A model generated the notes under the pieces. That model saw nothing but the letters and a program-made list of their open reading frames with translations. It ran no database searches and was not told the origin of the DNA. From contig NZ_CP162133.1 in NCBI RefSeq assembly GCF_040833955.1, forward strand, positions 682,001 to 746,000: DNA of 64,000 nt, read 5' to 3'. Origin of the DNA: Leptospira sp. WS60.C2 (GTDB taxonomy: Bacteria; Spirochaetota; Leptospiria; Leptospirales; Leptospiraceae). Made by a program: the position numbers and the translations under genes. Below are positions 44,609 through 52,637 of the stretch, in pieces. Numbering within the stretch: position 1 is the first letter of the stretch; the number at the start of each line of letters is the position of its first letter.

Positions 44609-45220
44609 ATGAAATTATTGTTTCGTGTATTTTTAATAAGCCTATTAGGAGTTTTGTTCGCACAATGTATTGGTGTGAGTAAAACCTTTCCTGAAAAAAG
44701 ATTTTTTTTGATCGAGACCACAGAAACCAAACAGTTGTTTGCTCCCCCTAAGCCTAGAACATTTTTAGTGAAAAAAGTATTCATCTCGCCCAGGTTTGAA
44801 GGTAAGGAATTCGTATACCGAAAAGACAATGTAGTTTATGAGTCCGATTTTTATAATGGTTTTTTTATACCGCCTTCCCATAATTTTAGAGAAGAGTTTT
44901 CCAAATCACTCATTCGTTCTGGAAACTTTGAATGGGATGCAAACCTTCACACAAGACTCAATATCACACATTTTATTGAACTCAATCTTCCACAACTTTA
45001 TGGAGATTTTCGAGCAAAAGAACCAAAAGCTGTGATTGAATTTGAAGTAGTGATCTATGAAGATAAAGAAAGTATTGCTTCCCCAGTATTTCGAAAGACC
45101 TACAAACAAACAGTCATCATTGAAAAAAAAGATGCTGAATCTCTTGTGATCGGATGGAATATTGCTCTCACACAAGCACTCAGTGAATTGAATCTTGATA
45201 TCAGCAAACAATTGAAATGA
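44609..45220 (+). CDS. ABC transport auxiliary lipoprotein (PqiC/DUF330-like)
   Basis: This 203-residue protein has a lipoprotein signal (MKLLFRVFLISLLGVLFAQC, lipidated Cys20). The mature part resembles the ABC_trans_aux/PqiC family: KRFFLIETTETKQLF, TFLVKKVFISPRFEGKEFVY, YNGFFIPPSHNFREEFSKSL and ALTQALSELNLDIS. PqiC-type proteins sit in the outer membrane and dock the MCE protein. As the fourth gene of this operon it likely completes an inner-to-outer membrane lipid path. No mlaC-like gene is next to it. Confidence 0.82.
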   Translation: MKLLFRVFLISLLGVLFAQCIGVSKTFPEKRFFLIETTETKQLFAPPKPRTFLVKKVFISPRFEGKEFVYRKDNVVYESDFYNGFFIPPSHNFREEFSKSLIRSGNFEWDANLHTRLNITHFIELNLPQLYGDFRAKEPKAVIEFEVVIYEDKESIASPVFRKTYKQTVIIEKKDAESLVIGWNIALTQALSELNLDISKQLK

Positions 45221-45226
45221 TTTGAT

Positions 45227-45265
45227 TGTTCGTTATTGATTGGTATTTACATTCAAAAACGAACA
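45227..45265. other. Inverted repeat after the Mla-like operon
   Basis: TGTTCGTT (45227-45234) is matched by AACGAACA (45258-45265) across a 23-base AT-rich loop. It begins six bases after the lipoprotein stop, so it could be a 3' stem-loop of the operon mRNA or a site for the next gene. No T-tract follows the stem. Confidence 0.3.
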
Positions 45266-45390
45266 TACATTTTAAACTTAGGGATAATAGTCTTACGCTG
45301 AATCATTTGAAAAGATTCATGGAAATATTAGGAAAGGTACTTGCATTCCGTACGCACTGTTTGGTCATATAAAAATCCTTTAGGTGAAGT

Positions 45391-46578
45391 ATGAGACTGA
45401 TAGAATCCATTGTTCCTTTTTATTTTCTTTTAATGTTAATTGAGATTGGTTACACTCGTTTCAAAAAGAAAGACTATTATTTTTATGAAGACTCTCTGGC
45501 TGATTTGAGTTTAGGGGTCTTGAGTCGTATCTTCGATGGTTTGATTTTACTTGGTCTTGTCTTCGTTTATTCTAAGTTGTATGATCTGTCCTTTGGTGTG
45601 GAAACACTCTCTAAGCTGTATTTGGCACCAACATCACCTCTTTATTGGATTGTTCTTTTTATCTTATTGGACTTTTTGTTTTACTTGGCGCATCGTTATA
45701 GCCATGAAATTAAGATCCTATGGGCATCACATGTCGTTCATCATTCAAGCGAAGAGTTTAATTTGTCTGTTGCCTTGAGACAATCGTTCATTCGTAATAT
45801 TGGAATCGGAATATTTTATCTACCACTTGCTCTTCTGGGATTCCCTGTGGAGTCTTATCTCATCATTGATGCACTCAACCGTACATACCAATTTTGGGTG
45901 CATACAAGAGCGATCAAAAAACTACCCAACTGGTTTGAAGCTATTTTTGTAACACCATCTCACCATAGAGTCCATCACGCGATGAATCCTGAATACATTG
46001 ATAAAAACTATGGTGGTGTTTTTATCATTTGGGATAAGATGTTTGGAACGTTTTGTAAAGAAACGATTGAGCCTCGTTATGGACTCACTACACAATTGCA
46101 CAATTACGATCCAATCAATGCAAACGTGCATGTTTTAAAAGATTTGTTTTCTGATTTGGTAAAAACCAAAAACAAATGGCAGGGAATTGTTTCTTTTTTC
46201 TCTTATCCTTCGGTTCGCCCTGATGATTTGCAAATGGCGATTGATCGGGGAGTGACAGATCCCAAGGTTTGGTTGTCTCACCACAGGTTAGAGTTAACCA
46301 ACAAAGTGCATAACCCAGTGCATCGGAAATCTTCTGGAACATTGGGTTATCGAGTGTTTTTGTTCTTTCAGTTCATCATTCCAACGATTCTTACTTTATA
46401 TTTCTTGAAACGAATGCATCTTTATGGGCTGGGCGAAGTAACTTCTGTTTTTGCCTTACTCGTTTTTTCCTTTTATTCCTTGGGGAAATTATTAGAGGGA
46501 AAAAAACATTGGCTTTCTATCGAAATTCCAAAGTATTTCTCTTGGCTATTTCTCATTCTTTATTTTTATAAATCATAG
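45391..46578 (+). CDS. Fatty acid hydroxylase/sterol desaturase family protein, AGMO-like
   Basis: This 395-residue membrane enzyme has the eight-His di-iron motif HRYSHE, HVVHHSSEEFN and HHRVHHAMNPEYIDKNYGG. Its layout, with helices on both sides of the His core and a C-terminal helix pair, resembles alkylglycerol monooxygenase (TMEM195)-type members more than the shorter enzyme at 39611. AGGTGA upstream is a good ribosome site. It follows the Mla-like operon by 170 bases and precedes a glyoxalase gene by 12 bases. The substrate is probably a membrane lipid. Confidence 0.88.
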   Translation: MRLIESIVPFYFLLMLIEIGYTRFKKKDYYFYEDSLADLSLGVLSRIFDGLILLGLVFVYSKLYDLSFGVETLSKLYLAPTSPLYWIVLFILLDFLFYLAHRYSHEIKILWASHVVHHSSEEFNLSVALRQSFIRNIGIGIFYLPLALLGFPVESYLIIDALNRTYQFWVHTRAIKKLPNWFEAIFVTPSHHRVHHAMNPEYIDKNYGGVFIIWDKMFGTFCKETIEPRYGLTTQLHNYDPINANVHVLKDLFSDLVKTKNKWQGIVSFFSYPSVRPDDLQMAIDRGVTDPKVWLSHHRLELTNKVHNPVHRKSSGTLGYRVFLFFQFIIPTILTLYFLKRMHLYGLGEVTSVFALLVFSFYSLGKLLEGKKHWLSIEIPKYFSWLFLILYFYKS

Positions 46579-46590
46579 AACGATACCTCT

Positions 46591-47013
46591 ATGAAATATT
46601 TACATACAATGATTCGGGTTCAAAATTTGGAGAAAACTCTCCATTTTTTTGTCGATATCCTTGGTTTAAAAGTCTCACGCCAAAGAGAATACCCAGAGGG
46701 AAAATTCACTCTCGTGTTTTTGTCTACTGGGGAAGTGGATGCTCCTGAAATCGAACTGACCTTTAACTGGGACCAGGCGGAACCTTACTCCGTAGGCAGA
46801 AATTTTGGGCATTTGGCATATGAGGTCGATGACATCTATCAAATCTGTGAGAAAATCCAATCCATGGGTGTGGTGATCAATCGACCTCCAAGGGACGGTC
46901 GAATGGCCTTTGTTAGGTCTCCTGATTTGATCTCCATTGAATTACTACAAAAAGGAAACCCTTTGCCACCCAAAGAACCATGGGTTTCTATGCCCAATAC
47001 GGGAGAGTGGTGA
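46591..47013 (+). CDS. gloA: Lactoylglutathione lyase-like glyoxalase I
   Basis: This 140-residue VOC-fold metalloenzyme detoxifies methylglyoxal as its thiol adduct. Putative metal ligands are His5 (YLHTMIRV), Glu in IELTFNW, His in [11 protein letters not shown] and Glu in ISIELLQK. The second VOC half ([20 protein letters not shown]) ends with the usual RSPDL text. Length matches bacterial GloA. It is followed within four bases by the flavoprotein gene. Whether the thiol is glutathione cannot be judged here. Confidence 0.88.
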   Translation: MKYLHTMIRVQNLEKTLHFFVDILGLKVSRQREYPEGKFTLVFLSTGEVDAPEIELTFNWDQAEPYSVGRNFGHLAYEVDDIYQICEKIQSMGVVINRPPRDGRMAFVRSPDLISIELLQKGNPLPPKEPWVSMPNTGEW

Positions 47014-47016
47014 GTT

Positions 47017-48261
47017 TTGGGGAATGTGCCCAAAATTGCCGTCATTGGAGCAGGTGCCTCAGGTTGTTTCACGGCATTACAAGTATTTGAATCACTGAAG
47101 GGAAATGCTCAGATTCAAATTTTTGAAAAGAGTAAGGAACCTTTAGCAAAACTTAGAATCTCGGGTGGGGGACGTTGTAATGTCACTCACCAATTGTTTG
47201 AGCCAGAACTTCTTTCCCTTCGTTACCCGCGTGGTCAAAAAGAATTACGATGGGCGTTCGAACGCTTTCAACCGAAAGATACCATCCAATGGTTTCAGAA
47301 ACGAGGTGTGGAATTAAAAGCGGAAGCTGACGGCAGAATGTTTCCTACAACAGACAAATCAGAAACGATCATTGATTGTTTTCTAAAAGAATTACAAAAG
47401 TATCAAATCCCAATTCATTATGAACAAGCATTAGTCGGCATTTACAAAGTCGAAGGAAATTCGAAAAAATTTCGTATCTTATGGGAAGGTGGAACCGAAG
47501 AGTATTTTGATTTTGTCGTGATCGCAACAGGTTCCAATCGAAAAGTATGGAGCATCCTTGAAAAATTAGGACATACAATCATCGATCCAGTTCCTTCCTT
47601 ATTCACTCTCACATTGGAAAATACAGATCTTATGGAATTAACAGGGCTTTCTATCCCTCATGCAGAAATTAGAATTCTTCCCAAAGGAAAACCACAAACA
47701 GGACCTCTCCTCATCACACATTGGGGACTCAGTGGACCATGTGCCCTTCGACTTTCTGCTTGGGAAGCGAGAACCTTATTTCTTGCAAATTACAAGGTAG
47801 AATTGTCCGTAAACTGGATAGAATCTACTCCCACGCAAGAAGTAGAAGACTATTATTCGAAGAAAAAAGAAGTTTCTCCTAGTGAAAAACTTTCCCCCAA
47901 TCCTGATTGGAAATTACCATCTCGTTTTTTTGATTGGATTTTAAAAGAATCAGGTATTCAGATAAACAAACGTTATTCGGAGTTAAGTAAAGCAGAGATT
48001 CGTTTTTTAAGTTTAAACCTAACCCAGAAAAAATTGCAGATGGTAGCAAAGGGTGTGTTTAAAGAAGAGTTTGTCACAGCAGGTGGAGTAAATCGAAAAG
48101 AAATCCAATTCAATACAATGGAAAGTAAAATTTGTCCAGGTTTGTATTTTGTCGGCGAAGTGATCGATGTAGATGGAATTACTGGTGGATTTAATTTTCA
48201 AAATGCTTGGACGACAAGTGTCATTGCCGCCCAAGGAATTCAGAAAACACTTGTTACTTGA
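47017..48261 (+). CDS. HI0933/YhiN (BaiN-like) FAD-dependent oxidoreductase
   Basis: This 414-residue flavoprotein has the dinucleotide motif IAVIGAGASGCF at the N-terminus, ISGGGRCNVTH, VVIATGSN and a C-terminal FAD-contacting GLYFVGEVIDVDGITGGFNF. These are hallmarks of the HI0933 family, whose physiological substrate is mostly unknown; one member (BaiN) acts on bile acids. TTG 47017 is the first start and GTG 47026 is an alternative immediately before the FAD motif. The last eight bases overlap pyk on the other strand. Confidence 0.9.
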   Translation: MGNVPKIAVIGAGASGCFTALQVFESLKGNAQIQIFEKSKEPLAKLRISGGGRCNVTHQLFEPELLSLRYPRGQKELRWAFERFQPKDTIQWFQKRGVELKAEADGRMFPTTDKSETIIDCFLKELQKYQIPIHYEQALVGIYKVEGNSKKFRILWEGGTEEYFDFVVIATGSNRKVWSILEKLGHTIIDPVPSLFTLTLENTDLMELTGLSIPHAEIRILPKGKPQTGPLLITHWGLSGPCALRLSAWEARTLFLANYKVELSVNWIESTPTQEVEDYYSKKKEVSPSEKLSPNPDWKLPSRFFDWILKESGIQINKRYSELSKAEIRFLSLNLTQKKLQMVAKGVFKEEFVTAGGVNRKEIQFNTMESKICPGLYFVGEVIDVDGITGGFNFQNAWTTSVIAAQGIQKTLVT

Positions 48262-49690
48262 TCTTGTGAATTTGGATAAAATCGACAGTTTGCGCAACAG
48301 AACCTGGCGCGCCCGATAAAATCACAACAGTATCACCCGATTTTAATTTCCCCTCAGACTTTAGAGTTTTACTCATGAAGGCAATCATATCAGGAAATTT
48401 ATCCATCATCGGCATGACATAAGACTCAACTCCCCAAAACAATTGCATCTTTCTTGCTGTTCCCAGAAACGGTGTAAAAGAATAAATGGGATTGAGTGGA
48501 CGAAACTCTGAAGAGAGTAAAGACGAATAACCTGATCTTGTAAAGTTGATGATCGCTTTGGCACGTATGGATCTGGAAATCGACTCGGCCGCACTGCCAA
48601 GAGCTGTTCTTTCTACTTCAAATTCAGATCTGTCCATACTGCGAAGGTGGGACAAATAAATTTCTGATTCTTCTGCTGCTTGGATGATGCTTGTCATAGT
48701 TTTGACAGTTTCTACCGGATATTTTCCAGAGGCTGTTTCGCCCGATAACATCACTGCATCCGTTCCATCCATCACGGCATTAGCAACATCACTTGCTTCG
48801 GCTCTTGTGGGTCTAGGGTTGTCGATCATTGTCTCTAACATCTGTGTGGCGGTGATGACTGGTTTGCCTCGTTGATTTAGTTTTGTGATCATCTCTTTTT
48901 GGATGATAGGAACATATTGGGTATCAAGCTCAACTCCTAAATCACCTCTTGCAATCATAATCCCATCACAATGATCGATGATTTCTTCAATATTTTGAAT
49001 TGCTTCTGGTCTTTCTATTTTTGCAATGAGGCCTGCATAACTATCTTTCATAAATTGGCGTGCCATCTCTAAATCACTTGCTCGTCTAACAAAAGATAAT
49101 GCGATATAGTCCACACCTAAAGAGAGTGCAAATTGTAAGTCTTCGATGTCTTTTTCCGAAAGTGCAGGAGCAGAGATAGGGGTTCCAGGTAAATTGATTC
49201 CTTTATTGTCTTTTAAAACACCGCCAATGACAGTTTCTAACACTGCTTTTTCTTTCGATTTGGATTTTACAACAAAAGCGAGTTTCCCATCATCAATGAG
49301 AATTTTATGTCCTACATCGATGTCATTTAAAATGTATTGGTATGTGCATCCTATCTCATCTCTAGTTCCTAAAAAATCGCCATGATTGTTAATAGCAATT
49401 TGGTCGCCCGCTTTTAATTCGATTGGACCCACTCCGAGTTTTCCTGTTCGGATTTTTGGACCTTGTAAATCGGCCAAAATCCCAATTGATTTTCCCGATT
49501 CTTGTTCACATTCTCGGATCAGTTCAAAAATTTCTTTGTGGTAGTCGTGTGTGGAGTGGGAGAAATTCATCCGAGCAAGGTCCATCCCTGCGTAAATCAA
49601 ATTCAAAATTGTTTCCCGATTCGCGGAGGCAGGTCCGATGGTACAAATGATTTTAGTGCGTTTTTTGGGGATTCGATTCTCTTCAGGCAT
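48254..49690 (-). CDS. pyk: Pyruvate kinase
   Basis: This 478-residue glycolytic enzyme makes pyruvate and ATP from phosphoenolpyruvate and ADP. Motifs are TKIICTIGPAS, MNFSHSTHDYHKE, ILADLQGPKIRTG, the catalytic Lys in LIAKIERPEAIQNI, and IMIARGDLGVELD, with EASDVANAVMDGTDAVMLSG after it. A C-terminal domain is present. ATG 49690 (MPEENRIPKKRTK) fits the family; the frame upstream to 49759 is unlikely. It is divergent from the HDAC-like gene. Confidence 0.97.
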   Translation of the reverse strand: MPEENRIPKKRTKIICTIGPASANRETILNLIYAGMDLARMNFSHSTHDYHKEIFELIRECEQESGKSIGILADLQGPKIRTGKLGVGPIELKAGDQIAINNHGDFLGTRDEIGCTYQYILNDIDVGHKILIDDGKLAFVVKSKSKEKAVLETVIGGVLKDNKGINLPGTPISAPALSEKDIEDLQFALSLGVDYIALSFVRRASDLEMARQFMKDSYAGLIAKIERPEAIQNIEEIIDHCDGIMIARGDLGVELDTQYVPIIQKEMITKLNQRGKPVITATQMLETMIDNPRPTRAEASDVANAVMDGTDAVMLSGETASGKYPVETVKTMTSIIQAAEESEIYLSHLRSMDRSEFEVERTALGSAAESISRSIRAKAIINFTRSGYSSLLSSEFRPLNPIYSFTPFLGTARKMQLFWGVESYVMPMMDKFPDMIAFMSKTLKSEGKLKSGDTVVILSGAPGSVAQTVDFIQIHKIK

Positions 49691-49781
49691 AGACCCTATC
49701 CTTGGCTTTTTTGATTTTTCCTGCAAGTAAATTGTATGGATTGAATTGACTTGTGCCATTTTTCATAAAAATATCAAATTA

Positions 49782-50681
49782 ATGGCATCAAATGCACTCG
49801 CTCTTATCTACCATTCTTCGTACAACCTCGAATTGCCTGGTCATGTTTTCCCTGCTCATAAGTATTCTCATTTATACAACCGAGTGAAACGAGATCCCGT
49901 TTATGCTTCTTGGGATATACTTTTACCAAAAAAAGCAGACGAAGCTGATTTAGAATTGGTACATACGAAAGAATACTTAGATGATTTATTCGGCTTCGAA
50001 CATACACCACGTACCATGTATTCCGAACTTCCGTTGAATCGAAGTATTGTGGAAAGTTTCATGTACGGAGTTGGTGGTACGATCATGGCTAGTGAACTTT
50101 CTGATAATCATAAGTTTGCTTTTAATATGGGTGGAGGGTACCATCATAGTTTTCCTGACAAAGCGGAAGGATTTTGTTATTTGAATGATGTTGCGATTGC
50201 AATTCGAAAACAAAAACTAACAAAACCAGATTTAAACGCACTCATCATTGATCTCGATCTTCACCAGGGGAATGGTAATTCTTATATTTTTCAATATGAT
50301 GACAAAGTTTACACATTTTCGATGCACCAAGGAAATTTATATCCGAAAAAAGAAACATCTAACTTAGATGTGAACTTAGAAGCAAATATTAAAGATGATG
50401 AATATCTTTCTATCCTTGAACAATCCTTAAATCAAATTCGAAAGGATTTTGATACAAATATCATTTATTATGTTGCAGGAGCTGATCCTTATGAAGATGA
50501 TTCTCTTGGGGAACTAAAAGTTTCTATGAAGGGTCTGAAAGAAAGGGATCGGATGGTTAAGAAATTTGCAGAGTCAATGAATGTTCCTTGTGTGGTCACC
50601 TTGGCTGGTGGATATGCAAGAAATTTCAAAGATACAGTTGAAATTCATTTTAATACGATCACTGCATTCGGTGAAACATAA
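49782..50681 (+). CDS. Histone deacetylase-family amidohydrolase
   Basis: This 299-residue Zn enzyme of the arginase/deacetylase fold has the active-site His pair in GGGYHHSFPD, the metal ligands Asp and His in IIDLDLHQGNGN, the Asp in AGADPYEDD, and a late LAGGYARN. It is closer to the short bacterial/HDAC11-like group than to AcuC, by eye. Substrates may be acetylated proteins, polyamines or small molecules. ATG 49782 (MASNALALIYHS) is chosen over 49746. Its TAA overlaps the next ATG as TAATG. Confidence 0.9.
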   Translation: MASNALALIYHSSYNLELPGHVFPAHKYSHLYNRVKRDPVYASWDILLPKKADEADLELVHTKEYLDDLFGFEHTPRTMYSELPLNRSIVESFMYGVGGTIMASELSDNHKFAFNMGGGYHHSFPDKAEGFCYLNDVAIAIRKQKLTKPDLNALIIDLDLHQGNGNSYIFQYDDKVYTFSMHQGNLYPKKETSNLDVNLEANIKDDEYLSILEQSLNQIRKDFDTNIIYYVAGADPYEDDSLGELKVSMKGLKERDRMVKKFAESMNVPCVVTLAGGYARNFKDTVEIHFNTITAFGET

Positions 50682-51493
50682 TGGGTGTTTTTTCATCTAC
50701 AGATAAAAAGAAAAACCAAACAGATTGGTTGAATTTAGATGATTTGTCTTTAGTAGACGTATCGAAAGAATTAAATACTTCGCTTAATATGGAGCCAAAA
50801 CTATTCAATCGTTTTACTCATTATGAAGTAGAACAGTTGTTAGTAAGTTCTGGTATGATTTCTGCAGTTGAAAAACGAGGATTTTTAAATCCAATTATAG
50901 AGTTAGAGATTCTAAATGACTTTGATAATCGAATCTACATCAAATCAGAATCTAGAAAAATATTGGTTCACACAAGATTGAAAGTTTCCCAGTTCCAACT
51001 TAAGGGTGACGATGAACAGTTCCCCATGATTTACATTGATTGGTTGCTAACGCAAAATATAAATTTTGAACCTGGGGGCATTAAGAAGGAATTGTATTTT
51101 GGGCAAGAATATCCTGGTCTCAATGTATTGAATGAGTTTACTGATTTTATTCGAGTGTTATCAAAAAGATTAGGAACTTCAGGAGCCTTCAATGTTCCTG
51201 AGTATTTCCATGATGCCGTTTTATTCTCAAGAAAGTTTCGTTTTATTGATCCAGAGAAAGAAGGTACATTCCGTGCGCTTGTTAGAAACTTTCGCGGAAC
51301 AAACCTTCGAAGTTTATCTTCCCAAATCCATCAAAACAAAGTACAATATGAAACCGGTGAAGTTTACGAATGGAAATACGGTGAAATGATTTCCTGCACA
51401 GACCCTTATTTAGAAAAGAAAGTGTTTCATGAGGCTTATTTTCGGAAAGTGGATGAAGTAAAAGAAAAGTTAAAATTTAAATTGGTCTCATAA
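50681..51493 (+). CDS. Hypothetical protein in deacetylase-regulator operon
   Basis: This 270-residue soluble protein has no family I recognise. It lacks a signal peptide and membrane segments. It has an alpha/beta composition, with IELEILNDFDNRIYIKSESR, FPMIYIDWLLTQNINFEPGG and FRALVRNFRGTNLRSLSSQI. Its start shares one base with the deacetylase stop, and the REC-SpoIIE gene begins 31 bases after its end, so it is likely cotranscribed with both. This makes a role linked to the deacetylase or the phosphatase reasonable, but nothing in the sequence fixes it. Confidence 0.7.
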   Translation: MGVFSSTDKKKNQTDWLNLDDLSLVDVSKELNTSLNMEPKLFNRFTHYEVEQLLVSSGMISAVEKRGFLNPIIELEILNDFDNRIYIKSESRKILVHTRLKVSQFQLKGDDEQFPMIYIDWLLTQNINFEPGGIKKELYFGQEYPGLNVLNEFTDFIRVLSKRLGTSGAFNVPEYFHDAVLFSRKFRFIDPEKEGTFRALVRNFRGTNLRSLSSQIHQNKVQYETGEVYEWKYGEMISCTDPYLEKKVFHEAYFRKVDEVKEKLKFKLVS

Positions 51494-51524
51494 TCGCTAT
51501 TAGAAAATCCGATACTCTTAGCAG

Positions 51525-52637
51525 ATGTCCGAATATTCTTTCAAACCTGAAATTCTCATCATTGATGACGATACTGAAATTTGTGAAACGCTAGAATTGA
51601 TTGTCAATGGTTTGGGATATTTTGTACGGTATTTTACCAATCCACTACAAGGACTTGAATACTTTGATCGGGAAAAAAATCCCATTGTCTTTTTAGATGT
51701 CAACATGCCTCAAACTTCGGGATTGGAATTGTTGCCGAAAATTAAAGCTATGGATTCGAAAACACAAGTTCTAATGATGACTGGTGAGCACGACATCCAG
51801 ACGGTTGTATCCTCTCTATACAATCGTGCATCCGATTTTATTTTAAAACCTTTCCATGCCAAATCTATTGAAGCAGCTATTTCAAGGTCGTTCGAATATT
51901 ACAACTTTCTAAAAGATAAAGAATCGATGGATGAATCCATTAAACGTGATTTGAGGCTTGCAGCAAAAATTCAATCCAAAACAATGAATTTGCCAAAGCT
52001 AAAATATAGAATCTATTCTGAGATTAAACCGGTGAGTTTTGTTTCTGGAGATTTTTCCCAGGTCATCCCACTAAATGAAGATAATACATTAATTCTGATG
52101 GGTGATATTGAGGGTCACGGCGTTACATCTGGATTGATCGCTATCTTGATGACTACCATTCATAAAGAGTTTGCACGAACAACAACAGTTTCCCCCTCAC
52201 AGTTGTTATCTAGATTGAATCAAGAACTTTGTAATGAAATTGGAACCCATAGTATGACAGCGATAAGTATACTAGTCAATCATACTGAAAAAACTCTTAC
52301 GTATGCGAGAGGTGGGCACCCTTTCCCAATCGTATTTCAGAAGGACAATCATGCTCCTTTGATTTTGCATGACCAGTCTGGTCAAATTCTTGGAATTCTG
52401 AAAGATATGGAGTTTGCAGAAAAACAAATCAAAGTCAATGCAGGAGCAATCCTATTTTTATACTCTGATGGATTACTTGCTTCAACTTCTCATCCCCTTG
52501 TGCAAACTTTAGCACAATTCCCGGGAGGAGAGAGTCGTATGGATGCAATGAAATCCGAAATTACAAACTACATACAATATCTGGAAACTTCAGCTAAAGC
52601 AGTGGATGACATATCGTATTTGCTTCTAGAGATTTAA
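51525..52637 (+). CDS. Response regulator with SpoIIE/PP2C phosphatase output (RsbU-like)
   Basis: This 370-residue cytoplasmic protein has a receiver domain (about 8-125) with the acidic pocket IIDDDTE, phospho-Asp in FLDVNMPQ, Thr in MMTGEHD and Lys in FILKPF. A PP2C/SpoIIE domain (about 165-370) carries VSGDFSQ (Ser for the usual first Gly), GDIEGHGVTSG, ARGGHPFP and YSDGLLA. Phosphorylation probably switches on dephosphorylation of an anti-anti-sigma factor. No cognate kinase is adjacent. Its last 44 bases overlap the convergent membrane-protein gene. Confidence 0.93.
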   Translation: MSEYSFKPEILIIDDDTEICETLELIVNGLGYFVRYFTNPLQGLEYFDREKNPIVFLDVNMPQTSGLELLPKIKAMDSKTQVLMMTGEHDIQTVVSSLYNRASDFILKPFHAKSIEAAISRSFEYYNFLKDKESMDESIKRDLRLAAKIQSKTMNLPKLKYRIYSEIKPVSFVSGDFSQVIPLNEDNTLILMGDIEGHGVTSGLIAILMTTIHKEFARTTTVSPSQLLSRLNQELCNEIGTHSMTAISILVNHTEKTLTYARGGHPFPIVFQKDNHAPLILHDQSGQILGILKDMEFAEKQIKVNAGAILFLYSDGLLASTSHPLVQTLAQFPGGESRMDAMKSEITNYIQYLETSAKAVDDISYLLLEI

